A DNA stretch of 64,000 bases. Source: Caproiciproducens sp. CPB-2. GTDB taxonomy: Bacteria > Bacillota > Clostridia > Oscillospirales > Acutalibacteraceae. A model generated the notes under the pieces. It searched no databases. It saw nothing but the letters and a program-made list of their open reading frames with translations, and was not told the origin of the DNA. The DNA is taken from positions 434,001-498,000 of the forward strand of contig NZ_CP142860.1 in NCBI RefSeq assembly GCF_036287215.1, given 5' to 3'. Below, in pieces: positions 1 to 8,254 of the stretch. The translations under genes were made by a program, and so were the position numbers. Numbering within the stretch: the first letter of the stretch is position 1; each line of letters begins with the position of its first letter.

Positions 1-55
1 GGGGCAGGTAGATTTTGAAGACGCGGAGTTGACTTTGGTTTGCTTGGTTTATCAT
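1..55 (-). CDS. 5' end of an unidentified gene, cut by the window edge
   Basis: Read on the minus strand, an ATG at 55-53 opens a frame beginning MINQANQSQLRVFKIYLP that runs off the window. A GGAAAGGA ribosome site sits about 6 bases before the ATG, which is why I accept this as a real start. The 18 visible residues do not identify a family. Confidence 0.5.
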   Translation of the reverse strand, partial: MINQANQSQLRVFKIYLP

Positions 56-387
56 TGTTTGTCCTTTCCGCCTGATGAGCGGTGGGCGGAGGACAAAACA
101 GAGCCTGTGCACTGTCGGCACACAGACCCTTTGCCTGAAAAAGGTGCAACAAGGAAAGGGTACCGACATTGCCATTCACCGCCGTAAGCGGTGAACAGGA
201 CAATATTTGTATCCTCGGCCCTTATTGCAAATCAGGCTTTGAATTTATTTGACCGGGAGCCTAAGACGGCTCGTCCGTTTTGCCGCGGGAGTGATCCCGT
301 TTGGCATGATTCCATTTTACCGGGGCACGCAGCATTGAACACGGACATGGAATGTCCGTTCAGATACCCTGCAGGTACAAAAAAAGC
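56..387. other. Intergenic stretch with one hairpin
   Basis: No convincing gene. The one clear structure is an 8-bp perfect stem (TTCACCGC / GCGGTGAA, 175-182 and 188-195) with a 5-base loop and no T-tract, so it is not an obvious terminator. The open frame at 191-433 has no ribosome site and no recognisable protein features. Confidence 0.4.
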
Positions 388-413
388 CCGTGCGAAACAA
401 GATGTTCGCACGG
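388..413 (-). terminator. Rho-independent terminator, distal of two
   Basis: A 9-bp stem CCGTGCGAA / TTCGCACGG (388-396, 405-413) is followed on the minus strand by CTTTTTTTG. It lies downstream of the minus-strand metallopeptidase gene and backs up the nearer hairpin at 451-471. Confidence 0.65.
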
Positions 414-450
414 ACAGGCACGCCGGTTATTGAAAACAGACATAAAAATA

Positions 451-471
451 CCCGGACACAAAATGTCCGGG
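451..471 (-). terminator. Rho-independent terminator of the metallopeptidase gene
   Basis: An 8-bp perfect stem CCCGGACA / TGTCCGGG with a CAAAA loop lies 15 bases past the stop codon of the minus-strand gene. It is followed on that strand by TATTTTTATG. Confidence 0.75.
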
Positions 472-485
472 CTGGTTGATAATTT

Positions 486-2378
486 TTATTTTTCTTTTGT
501 CAGCGGAGCAAGATTTACCCCTCGTAGGATGTCATTGCATTCGAATATCGTTTTTGTATAGCAGGCTTCCAGCAAAAAGTGATAGGTCATAAATTTGGGA
601 CCACTGCCCAACGAATAGGCCGAGCGGCTGATCAACTCTTGGCTGATGACAGGAGGAAGCTGCAGGGCGATGCAGATTGCCACGATGGTTTCTATAGTGG
701 TTTCATATTCCTCGTTGTTCCGCATTCGGCTTATGGTCTTTGGATCCAGAGAACAAGCTTCGGCAAGCGCTTCGACTGTTTTGCCGCGCCATTTCATAAG
801 AGCTGTCAGCGCACCTGAAAAACTGCCCGGCAGATTTTTCAAAACATCCGAAAGTTCTTTTGCGTAAGCCTGAAGCATTTTTGCGCGGCCGTCTACCGTG
901 TCATTTTCCGGCGAAGTGTTATAATGGGCTTCGAAGACGATATCAGACGTGGAGTCCCGGTACAGGACACACTCGGTAAAATACTGCTTTCCGTAGCTGT
1001 TGGAGGATTTCTGGATGGTTAGGTCAAAGACAAGGCAGCACTCGTCGGCGTGGTGTCTGGCGTAGTCGGTAAGGTCTGCCGTGCCGTCCTCATCGTATTC
1101 TATGTATTTGGGATGGTTGATGCAGAAGTGGGAATCGGCAAAAATATAGCGGCCGCTTTGTAACTTTTCGCGCAGGGCTGGATTCATCGTGCTTTCGACA
1201 ATGGCATCACGCTCGCCGATGGAAAAGGTCTGGTTGCGTTTCAAAGCGCCCCGCTTGAAAGCGTGTGGTTTCACATAGTGCCCGTCAATGTAAGTGAAAG
1301 CTCCAAGAGCCTCTTCATAACCGAGGTCTGCCATCCTGATTTTGGCGGCCAGACGCGAAACGCAGAAAAACGTCGCCATCTCGTCGATAACCGGCTGAAT
1401 AATATCGACGAGCTCGTCCGTCCTGAGAATATTCTTATATTTGCGGATCAGCTCAGCCGCTTTGATTTTGGCCTGCCTGTACGGCATCTGGATCCGCGGG
1501 GCGAGGGCGTTTGCCTGCCACTCCATCCAGTCGGTGGCCGTCCCGGTTTTGCCGTCCTTGATTCCGCCGACCACCTGGCATTTTATCTGAGCCGCATTCT
1601 CGTTGTAAAGCCGCTCCAGTTCGAAGGCTTTCCGGTGTTTATCCCAATGGACGCACTCGTGCACGATGGTATTGTTGACCGAGCCGACATTCCGCAGGAA
1701 GAAGGACTCGGGATCGACGAAGATCGTACCTTTGTTCACATGAATCCTTTTAAACGACGAGTCGGATTTATCGTAATACTCGGCGTCGCAGTCCGCAAAA
1801 AAGATCTGACCGAAGGTGGAGCAGTCCGCGGAAGCGCTTTTCATCTGGATGGAAAGGCCCATGCGCTCCGCCAATATGCCGGGATCCACAAACATAGGCC
1901 GGGACAGGGCTTCTTTATAATTCCTTTCCAGGAAATCCCGGGCGACATTTTCGAGCTGGTCGCTTCTGATAAGGGGAACCAGAGAATCGGACATCGGATT
2001 GCAGTATTTTCTGCGGCTGTCGTATGGCTCGATGGAAGAGATTGAAAAATCATCGAGGCTGTCCGCCAGATCGCCGAAGCAGGAAATTTTGAACCACTGC
2101 GTTTTGTCGTCGTATCGGTCGGTGTGCCTGTCCGTTTCGGATATTTCGAACTCCGCTTCCAGAATAACGTCGAAGGCAATCTTCATGTCAGGCAGATTTT
2201 CCACATAAACGCATTTGACGTTGATATCTGACAGCTCCGCACGGTCGATCGTATGCACCAGTCTGGAGGAGACATCGAGGCTCTGACAGTTCTGTTCCAA
2301 CCAATTGGACACAGAACCGTACAGCTCGTTATAGAAACGGTCCGCAACGTACTCTTTAAACGAACGATCCTGCGCCAT
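486..2378 (-). CDS. ImmA/IrrE-type zinc metallopeptidase with C-terminal helix-turn-helix
   Basis: A 630-aa protein. Zinc-peptidase residues are clear: HECVH at 240-244 (HExxH), then the ImmA/IrrE-style MEWQANALAPRIQMP segment, where the Glu is the likely third ligand. About 200 N-terminal residues are not recognisable. Near the C-terminus (roughly 535-600) is an XRE-like helix-turn-helix around TVEALAEACSLDPKTISRM. ImmA/IrrE enzymes of this family cleave repressors or stress regulators in mobile elements and defence loci; substrate here is unknown. The ATG is chosen because GGAGGG lies 7 bases upstream. The gene is divergent from the XRE-led defence operon, with both promoters in the 228-bp gap, so a regulatory link to that operon is plausible but inferred. 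Confidence 0.8.
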   Translation of the reverse strand: MAQDRSFKEYVADRFYNELYGSVSNWLEQNCQSLDVSSRLVHTIDRAELSDINVKCVYVENLPDMKIAFDVILEAEFEISETDRHTDRYDDKTQWFKISCFGDLADSLDDFSISSIEPYDSRRKYCNPMSDSLVPLIRSDQLENVARDFLERNYKEALSRPMFVDPGILAERMGLSIQMKSASADCSTFGQIFFADCDAEYYDKSDSSFKRIHVNKGTIFVDPESFFLRNVGSVNNTIVHECVHWDKHRKAFELERLYNENAAQIKCQVVGGIKDGKTGTATDWMEWQANALAPRIQMPYRQAKIKAAELIRKYKNILRTDELVDIIQPVIDEMATFFCVSRLAAKIRMADLGYEEALGAFTYIDGHYVKPHAFKRGALKRNQTFSIGERDAIVESTMNPALREKLQSGRYIFADSHFCINHPKYIEYDEDGTADLTDYARHHADECCLVFDLTIQKSSNSYGKQYFTECVLYRDSTSDIVFEAHYNTSPENDTVDGRAKMLQAYAKELSDVLKNLPGSFSGALTALMKWRGKTVEALAEACSLDPKTISRMRNNEEYETTIETIVAICIALQLPPVISQELISRSAYSLGSGPKFMTYHFLLEACYTKTIFECNDILRGVNLAPLTKEK

Positions 2379-2467
2379 GCCCGATCCCTCCGTATTCTTT
2401 TATGATTGATGCATATGATGTTCCCTTCTGAAATGACTTTGCACGCTCGGAAAATATACCCAATGAA

Positions 2468-2497
2468 ATTATATCATAGACTGTGTGACAAGTTCAA
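2468..2497 (-). promoter_or_regulatory. SigA-type promoter for the metallopeptidase
   Basis: Read on the minus strand: TTGAAC (2497-2492), an 18-base spacer, TATAAT (2473-2468). It lies about 90 bases before the ATG of the minus-strand gene. Confidence 0.55.
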
Positions 2498-2537
2498 GAT
2501 TTCTCGTCAAAAAATCATGTGTACGTGAAGAAAAAGG

Positions 2538-2567
2538 TTGAATTTTGGCATATAATCATGGTATACT
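2538..2567 (+). promoter_or_regulatory. SigA-type promoter of the first defence operon
   Basis: TTGAAT, an 18-base spacer, then TATACT. It lies 40 bases before the GTG start of the XRE regulator. Confidence 0.5.
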
Positions 2568-2606
2568 GTTATGCGAAACGACTTTATGCTTTCAGGAGTG
2601 ATGAGA

Positions 2607-2816
2607 GTGGCCATTAGCTATAAGAAACTATGGAAACTTCTAATTGACAAAGATATGAAGAAAAAAGATCTGCAAAGAGCCTCTGGCATTAGTTCCGCTT
2701 CTATAACAAAACTTGGCAAGAACGAAAATGTTAACACGGAGATATTAGAGAAAATTTGTTTGGCGCTGGAATGCGATATTAGCGATATTATGGAGATGGT
2801 TCCGGATGATAAGTAA
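2607..2816 (+). CDS. Small XRE-family regulator heading the first defence operon
   Basis: A 69-aa Cro/CI-type DNA-binding protein that is essentially one helix-turn-helix domain (SGISSASITKLGKNENVNTE is the recognition region). I choose the GTG at 2607 over ATG 2601 because AGGAG at 2594-2598 is 8 bases from the GTG but only 2 from the ATG. The resulting MAISYKKLWKLL start also lines up with the paralogue at 24566 (MRFNYNNLWKLL). The C-terminus ALECDISDIMEMVPD is nearly the same in both. It sits 53 bases before the helicase gene and probably controls the operon; the operator was not found. Confidence 0.8.
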   Translation: MAISYKKLWKLLIDKDMKKKDLQRASGISSASITKLGKNENVNTEILEKICLALECDISDIMEMVPDDK

Positions 2817-2869
2817 ACCATGCAATTATGATTTACCGCGCGCATGCGAATACGGGGGGGCTAAACAAT

Positions 2870-5800
2870 ATGCAAATGCCAGAAATGCTCGACAATGTGA
2901 GCAAAACCGTCAAGGACGATTTGGCGGTCACCATACAAAAAGGTGACAGGCTGTCCGTCGCGGCGGCGTGTTTTTCCATATACGCATACCAAGCTCTCAA
3001 GAAGCAGCTTGACGGCATTGCTGAGTTGCGCTTTATTTTCACCTCGCCGACCTTCCTTCAGGAGAAAGCCCCGAAAGAAAAACGCGAGTTCTACATTCCC
3101 CGCCTCGGCCGCGAACGCGCGCTCTACGGCACGGAATTTGAGGTAAAACTTCGTAATGAGCTGACCCAGAAAGCAATCGCCCGCGAGTGCGCCGACTGGA
3201 TTCGCAAAAAGGTGCGGTTCCGTTCCAACCTGACGGGCGGTAATATCAGCGGGTTTATGAATGTTGTCGGCGCGGAAGGCGCCGCAACTTATATGCCGCT
3301 TCACGGCTTCACGACTTCCGACATCGGCTGTGAGCGGGGCAACAATATCATCAACCCGGTCAACAAGCTGTTCGCTCCGCTCTCCGCGGACTACATACGG
3401 ATGTTCGACCAGATATGGAATGACAGGAACCTGATGCAGGACGTGACCGGGCAGGTTATCGACGGCATCACGGCGGCCTACAACGAAAACGCCCCGGAGT
3501 TTATCTACTTCGTGGCGATTTATAACATATTTAACGAGTTCTTAGAGGACGTTTCGGAAGACGTGCTTCCCAATGAAGCCACAGGCTTCAAGGAAAGCAA
3601 AATATGGAACATGCTGTACACCTTTCAGAAAGACGCCGCCCTCGCCATCATCAACAAGCTCGAAACGTTCAACGGATGTATCCTTGCGGACAGCGTCGGC
3701 CTCGGTAAGACTTTCACCGCCCTTGCGGTCATGAAGTATTACGAGAACCGCAATCGCTCCGTGCTTGTCCTCTGCCCCAAGAAGCTGGCGGATAACTGGA
3801 ATACCTTTAAAGACAACTATGTGAATAACCCCATAGCCTCCGACCGCTTACGCTATGACGTGCTGTTTCACACCGACCTTTCGAGAGAACACGGGAAGTC
3901 CAACGGGCTTGATTTGGACAGGCTCAACTGGGGCAACTACGACCTTGTGGTCATCGACGAAAGCCACAACTTCAGAAACGGCGGAGAGGTCTACGGAGAA
4001 GACCGCCGCGAGAACCGTTACCTTCGTTTGATGAACCGCGTGATTCGCGCGGGCGTGAAGACGAAGGTATTGATGCTTTCGGCGACCCCGGTCAACAATC
4101 GCTTTATTGATCTGCGGAATCAGCTTGAACTCGCCTACGAGGGCAACCCGACTCTTATCAATGAAAGATTGGGTACAAAGCGGCCGATAGACGAGATTTT
4201 TCGGAACGCCCAGAAATCGTTCAACCAGTGGAATAAGCAGGAGGACGGCGAGCGGACGACGGACTCGCTGCTGAAGTCCCTTGACTTTGACTTCTTTGAG
4301 GTGCTCGACAGCGTGACGATAGCCCGCTCCCGCAAGCATATTGAAAAATACTATAATATGAGTGAAATTGGCTCATTTCCGGAACGGCTGAAACCCATCT
4401 CTCTGCGCCCGCGCATGACCGATTTGGAGAGCGCCATAAACTATGCGGACATCTACGACCAACTGATGAATCTGAATCTCGCGGTTTACATACCGACCGA
4501 TTTCATCTTCCCAAGCCAGCTGGCCAAGTATGTGGATACGTCGCGGAACATCAACCGCGCCGGGCGTGAGATGGGCATACGTCGCTTGATGAGCATCAAC
4601 CTTTTGAAACGGCTCGAAAGCTCCGTGGAGTCCTTCCGGCTCACGGTCGGCCGGGTCAAGAAGCTGATTGACGATACCATTGCTGACATCGATGCATATG
4701 CTGTCGGCGGCGGCTCGGTGATCGATGGACGCGAGCTGGCGGGAGACGACGCGGATTTTGACGACGACGACCGCAACACGGACTATTTCGTCGCTGAACA
4801 CAGCATCAAGATTGACCTTGCGGATATGGACTATAAAACTTGGCGGGACAGGCTCTCGGAAGACGCCGAGACGCTCGGACTGCTGAAAATGCTCATAGAC
4901 GACATCACGCCGGAACACGACACCAAACTTCAAACCCTTCTTGGTTTGATTGGGGAAAAGCTGAAAAACCCGATCAATCCGGGCAACCGCAAAATTCTCA
5001 TCTTCTCCGCGTTTTCAGATACGGCGGAGTACCTCTACGACCACGTGAGCGCATTCGTGAAATCGCGTTTCGGACTCGATTCCGCGATGGTCACAGGCAG
5101 CGTGGACGGCAAGACGACGATCAAGGGCCAGCGGACTTCGATGAACGAAGTGCTGACCTTGTTCTCGCCGATTTCAAAGGATAAGAACTTGTTAATGCCG
5201 GGCAATCGGAACGACATCTCCGTCCTAATTGCCACGGACTGCATTTCGGAGGGGCAGAACCTGCAGGACTGCGACTACTGCGTCAACTACGACATCCACT
5301 GGAATCCCGTCCGCATCATTCAGCGGTTCGGGCGTATCGACCGTATCGGCAGCAGGAACGCCGTCATTCAGCTTGTGAACTTCTGGCCGGACGTGGATTT
5401 GGACGAGTACCTCTCCCTCAAAGGGCGGGTCGAAACGAGGATGCGGATCTCTGTCATGACCGCCACAGGCGACGACGACCTGATCAACGCCGAGGAAAAG
5501 GGCGACCTCGAATACCGGAAGGCACAGCTGAAACGGCTTCAGGAGGAAGTCGTGGACATTGAGGATATGCAGTCGGGCATTTCCATTATGGATTTGGGGC
5601 TGAACGAGTTCCGTCTCGACCTGCTTGAATATGTAAAGAGCCACGGAGATATGGACACCGTCCCGTTCGGGCTTCACGCCGTCGTTCCCGCTTCTGAGGG
5701 TTGCACGCCGGGCGTGGTGTTTATCCTCAAGAACCGTAATAACAGCGTAAACATCGACAGGCAGAACCGTCTCCACCCGTTTTATATGGTATATATCGGT

Positions 5801-6106
5801 TCGGACGGCTCGGTGGTATGCGATCATCTCTCGCCCAAGGAGCTGCTCGACAAAACCCGCTCCCTGTGCAAGGGCAGGGACGCGCCGGTTATGGATGTGT
5901 GCCGGGAGTTTAACATCGAAACAAAGGACGGCAAGGACATGCGGTCGGTATCCGCCCTTTTGACGGACGCGATTCACTCTATTGTTGAAGTGAAAGCGGA
6001 AAGCGACATTGACAGCCTGTTCAGTCCGGGCGGTACAACCGCTCTCGATACCCGCATAGATGGGCTGGAAGACTTCGAGTTAATTTGCTTTTTGGTGGTG
6101 AGATAA
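2870..6106 (+). CDS. SNF2-family helicase with degenerate PLD-like N-terminal domain
   Basis: About 1078 aa. The SNF2 ATPase core carries DSVGLGKT (Walker A, about residue 275) and VVIDESHNF (Walker B/DESH, about 361). Its C-lobe has SEGQNLQDCDYCVNYD and IIQRFGRIDRIGS (about 790-830). The N-terminal 180 residues resemble the PLD-like domain found fused to such helicases, but the expected HxKxxxxD is replaced by HGFTTSD, so nuclease activity there is doubtful. An ATG at 2828 gives 14 more residues but lacks a ribosome site; ATG 2870 follows a G7 run by 9 bases. Stop and next start overlap as TAATG, implying translational coupling to the DUF4391 gene. Proteins of this type accompany DUF4391 and type III-like restriction genes in defence islands; the mechanism is not established here. 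Confidence 0.85.
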   Translation: MQMPEMLDNVSKTVKDDLAVTIQKGDRLSVAAACFSIYAYQALKKQLDGIAELRFIFTSPTFLQEKAPKEKREFYIPRLGRERALYGTEFEVKLRNELTQKAIARECADWIRKKVRFRSNLTGGNISGFMNVVGAEGAATYMPLHGFTTSDIGCERGNNIINPVNKLFAPLSADYIRMFDQIWNDRNLMQDVTGQVIDGITAAYNENAPEFIYFVAIYNIFNEFLEDVSEDVLPNEATGFKESKIWNMLYTFQKDAALAIINKLETFNGCILADSVGLGKTFTALAVMKYYENRNRSVLVLCPKKLADNWNTFKDNYVNNPIASDRLRYDVLFHTDLSREHGKSNGLDLDRLNWGNYDLVVIDESHNFRNGGEVYGEDRRENRYLRLMNRVIRAGVKTKVLMLSATPVNNRFIDLRNQLELAYEGNPTLINERLGTKRPIDEIFRNAQKSFNQWNKQEDGERTTDSLLKSLDFDFFEVLDSVTIARSRKHIEKYYNMSEIGSFPERLKPISLRPRMTDLESAINYADIYDQLMNLNLAVYIPTDFIFPSQLAKYVDTSRNINRAGREMGIRRLMSINLLKRLESSVESFRLTVGRVKKLIDDTIADIDAYAVGGGSVIDGRELAGDDADFDDDDRNTDYFVAEHSIKIDLADMDYKTWRDRLSEDAETLGLLKMLIDDITPEHDTKLQTLLGLIGEKLKNPINPGNRKILIFSAFSDTAEYLYDHVSAFVKSRFGLDSAMVTGSVDGKTTIKGQRTSMNEVLTLFSPISKDKNLLMPGNRNDISVLIATDCISEGQNLQDCDYCVNYDIHWNPVRIIQRFGRIDRIGSRNAVIQLVNFWPDVDLDEYLSLKGRVETRMRISVMTATGDDDLINAEEKGDLEYRKAQLKRLQEEVVDIEDMQSGISIMDLGLNEFRLDLLEYVKSHGDMDTVPFGLHAVVPASEGCTPGVVFILKNRNNSVNIDRQNRLHPFYMVYIGSDGSVVCDHLSPKELLDKTRSLCKGRDAPVMDVCREFNIETKDGKDMRSVSALLTDAIHSIVEVKAESDIDSLFSPGGTTALDTRIDGLEDFELICFLVVR

Positions 6107-6717
6107 TGTTAGGATTGCCCCGTTCCACCGAGGTGAACCGCCGTGTGGCGAAAGAGAAACTATATGCCAACGCCCCTCTCGCCCCTTCGGCGCGGGATGC
6201 GATAAAAGACCAGATAGAATCGGTCGTCTGGCGCAACAAGCTGGCCGACGGCACGGTGGGCGTCGCCGCCGGAGAAACCGTAAAAGAAATTCAGGTGTTC
6301 GAGATTGCTCTAAGGCAGCGCGGACTTGACAAAGGCGTCCTGCCCGCCGTCGCCAGGGCGATCCCGTACAAAATCCTGTTTGTTCTTACATATGGCGGCG
6401 AGGCGCAGGCGTGGATGGAAGCCGCCGGCACGTTTTACAACACGGACTGGTTTTCGCCTGATGGGTTCACGCTGAAGTTCGAGGGGCTGAATCTGGACGC
6501 CGTGTACGAGAGTTTGGTGCGGCAGATAGCGGGCGGCCGGCTCGGAGCGGCTGGTGCTATCGCCGAGGCGGTCGAGCGTGACAGGCAGCGCCAAAAGCTT
6601 GAACGCGAGATTGCCGCACTGGAAAAGAAAGTCCTTCGCGAGAAACAGTTTAACCGCCAAGTCGAACTGAACGGCGAATTGAAGCGGTTAAGGGCGGAAT
6701 TGGAGGAAGCGGAGTAA
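6106..6717 (+). CDS. DUF4391 family protein
   Basis: About 203 aa, starting MLGLPRSTEVNRRV. The start ATG overlaps the helicase stop by one base (TAATG), and GGTGGTGAG precedes it. It is predicted to be soluble: an alpha/beta N-terminal part (KEIQVFEIALRQ, IPYKILFVLTYGG) and a charged coiled-coil tail from about residue 160 (REKQFNRQVELNGELKRLRA). DUF4391 proteins are commonly encoded between a SNF2-type helicase and a type III methyltransferase; their function is unknown. Its last third is repeated in degenerate form about 1 kb downstream (7673-7775), showing that this gene or a relative took part in a duplication or exchange. Confidence 0.75.
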   Translation: MLGLPRSTEVNRRVAKEKLYANAPLAPSARDAIKDQIESVVWRNKLADGTVGVAAGETVKEIQVFEIALRQRGLDKGVLPAVARAIPYKILFVLTYGGEAQAWMEAAGTFYNTDWFSPDGFTLKFEGLNLDAVYESLVRQIAGGRLGAAGAIAEAVERDRQRQKLEREIAALEKKVLREKQFNRQVELNGELKRLRAELEEAE

Positions 6718-7613
6718 TGATACTAAACAGAAAGACTCTTGAAAAACTCAGAGATATCATAAATGGTGATGGAACGGCAGATTATCGTAAAGGCCATCAA
6801 CTTGTCAAATTTTTTAACGATTTAGGCTTCAACGATGTATATGCGCAAGGGTTTCCGTCAAGATGGGTATATACAGACGAGAAATTACAAAAGATTAATG
6901 GAACTCCAGAATTGGATAAGTGTATTCGCAATACTTTTGCTGTTGTCAATTACATCGGCCGGGTATCCGAACTTGATGCGCTCATCACAGATTTCAACCA
7001 GTATATGGCTTTTGATAAATGGCAAGTAGTTCGTGACAATGACACAATTACTTTTAAGAGACTCGACAAGGTAGTCGTCGACAGCGGTAAAAGTGACTCT
7101 GCCGAGATAAAAGAAGACGAGTTCTTAAAGATGACATTCAACGTCAATGTCGATTTGATTGGCTTAGATCCGAATGTAAGTGAAATCATAAAGCTGAGGC
7201 TTAAGGAGGTCGAAGCGTGTATTGGAAATGAAGCATCGTTGGCTTCGATCTTATTGATTGGAAGCATTATGGAGGGGATGTTGCTGGGCACTGCTTTAAT
7301 GTATCCTCAACAATTCAATCAGGCACCTTCCGCTCCAAAAGATAAGGATACGGGCAAAGTAAGAAAGTTCCCGGACTGGACGCTTAATAACTTCATAGAT
7401 GTCGCTTCTGAGGTGGGCCTTCTGAAACAGGACGTTAAGAAGTTTAGCCACGTTGTCCGTGATTTCAGAAATTACATTCATCCGTATGAGCAGATGAGTT
7501 CACGGTTTTTCCCAGACAAACAAACGGCGCTAATTTGTTTTCAAGTATTAAAAGCAGCCATAAGTCAAATCGGAACATTTCGAAAGAGCCAACAAGGAGG
7601 GCAAATTCAATGA
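6717..7613 (+). CDS. HEPN-like / abortive-infection-type protein
   Basis: 298 aa, starting at an ATG that overlaps the DUF4391 stop by one base (TAATG). The C-terminal half is an all-helical domain with GSIMEGMLLGTAL and, near residue 262, RDFRNYIHP. This fits the Rx4-6H-type motif of HEPN ribonuclease-like and abortive-infection proteins. The N-terminal half (FNDLGFNDVYAQGFPSR) is a small conserved-looking domain I cannot name. It is more AT-rich than the GC-rich helicase and DUF4391 genes before it. Its position interrupts the usual helicase-DUF4391-mod order, and a scar of mod/DUF4391 sequence follows directly, so I infer an inserted accessory effector. RNase activity is a guess from the motif. 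Confidence 0.6.
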   Translation: MILNRKTLEKLRDIINGDGTADYRKGHQLVKFFNDLGFNDVYAQGFPSRWVYTDEKLQKINGTPELDKCIRNTFAVVNYIGRVSELDALITDFNQYMAFDKWQVVRDNDTITFKRLDKVVVDSGKSDSAEIKEDEFLKMTFNVNVDLIGLDPNVSEIIKLRLKEVEACIGNEASLASILLIGSIMEGMLLGTALMYPQQFNQAPSAPKDKDTGKVRKFPDWTLNNFIDVASEVGLLKQDVKKFSHVVRDFRNYIHPYEQMSSRFFPDKQTALICFQVLKAAISQIGTFRKSQQGGQIQ

Positions 7614-7775
7614 ATAATCCTGATAAAATAAAATTTGAAACTTCTGGTTTTATCGCGGGGAAAACAACGAATATTGCCGTTTTGGAGGACAAGTTGTGAA
7701 CAAGAAGCAATTTAATCTCCAAATCGAACTGTACGGCGAGATGAAACAGTTGTAGGCAGAATTGGAGGTACTGGC
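7610..7775 (+). pseudogene. Chimeric scar: start of a mod gene joined to the end of a DUF4391 gene
   Basis: From the ATG at 7610 (ATGA overlap with the previous stop) the frame reads MNNPDKIKFET, matching the MPDKMKFQT start of the intact mod gene at 8255. After about 60 bases it changes to IAVLEDKL and, after a 1-base frame change, VNKKQFNLQIELYGEMKQL. These match IAALEKKV and REKQFNRQVELNGELKRL at the end of the intact DUF4391 gene. An in-frame TAG then interrupts the copy. The scar is therefore two gene ends in reversed order (mod start, then DUF4391 end), decayed by a frameshift and a stop. Confidence 0.8.
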
Positions 7776-8240
7776 ATGAGCGATAATTTTAAACCTATAA
7801 ATGTGCCAAACATTGATTTTTCTAAATTGGCAAAACCACAGCTTGATTTAAGTTTTGCGCAGCAACAAACGCAAGCTATTCAGAGTGCAATGGATGCTGT
7901 CCAAGCGGAACGTGAACGCAAGGAAGCTAACGAGGAGGCTTATCGGCAAGAAACTATCCGGAGCCTTCGCGCCATCGAACAAAATACGGCGAATCTTTAT
8001 ACGCTTGTTGACCTTATCAGTAAGAGCAATGAACAGCAAGATGAGATTATCTCAATTATCGCTGAAGTTTTAACTATAGCCAAAGCCAAGAGTAAGGGCG
8101 AGGCTAAGTCTGTCTATACCAGGGTAATGAGCAGGATAACGCAAACAATCAAGGACGCAGAAACCCTTGCGAAGTTAGCCGGTTACGCCACGACTGTATG
8201 GCAGTTAGCGCAGCCGATAATTGACAAACTTCCACTATAA
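7776..8240 (+). CDS. Small helical/coiled-coil protein of unknown function
   Basis: 154 aa, with a GGAGG-type site 8 bases before the ATG (the site itself is part of the DUF4391-derived scar). Residues 28-110 are strongly heptad-like and charged (QQQTQAIQSAMDAVQAERER). The C-terminal 35 residues form a more hydrophobic helix (LAKLAGYATTVWQLAQPI) that could be an oligomerisation or membrane-active segment. There is no catalytic motif. With the HEPN-like gene it makes up the extra pair between DUF4391 and mod, so it may be a partner or immunity component. Function unknown. Confidence 0.65.
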   Translation: MSDNFKPINVPNIDFSKLAKPQLDLSFAQQQTQAIQSAMDAVQAERERKEANEEAYRQETIRSLRAIEQNTANLYTLVDLISKSNEQQDEIISIIAEVLTIAKAKSKGEAKSVYTRVMSRITQTIKDAETLAKLAGYATTVWQLAQPIIDKLPL

Positions 8241-8254
8241 GGAGGAAAAAATTT

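Noticed and set aside
1263..2045. 260-codon open frame on the + strand
   Set aside because: Antisense shadow of the ImmA/IrrE-type gene; no ribosome site and no recognisable domains.
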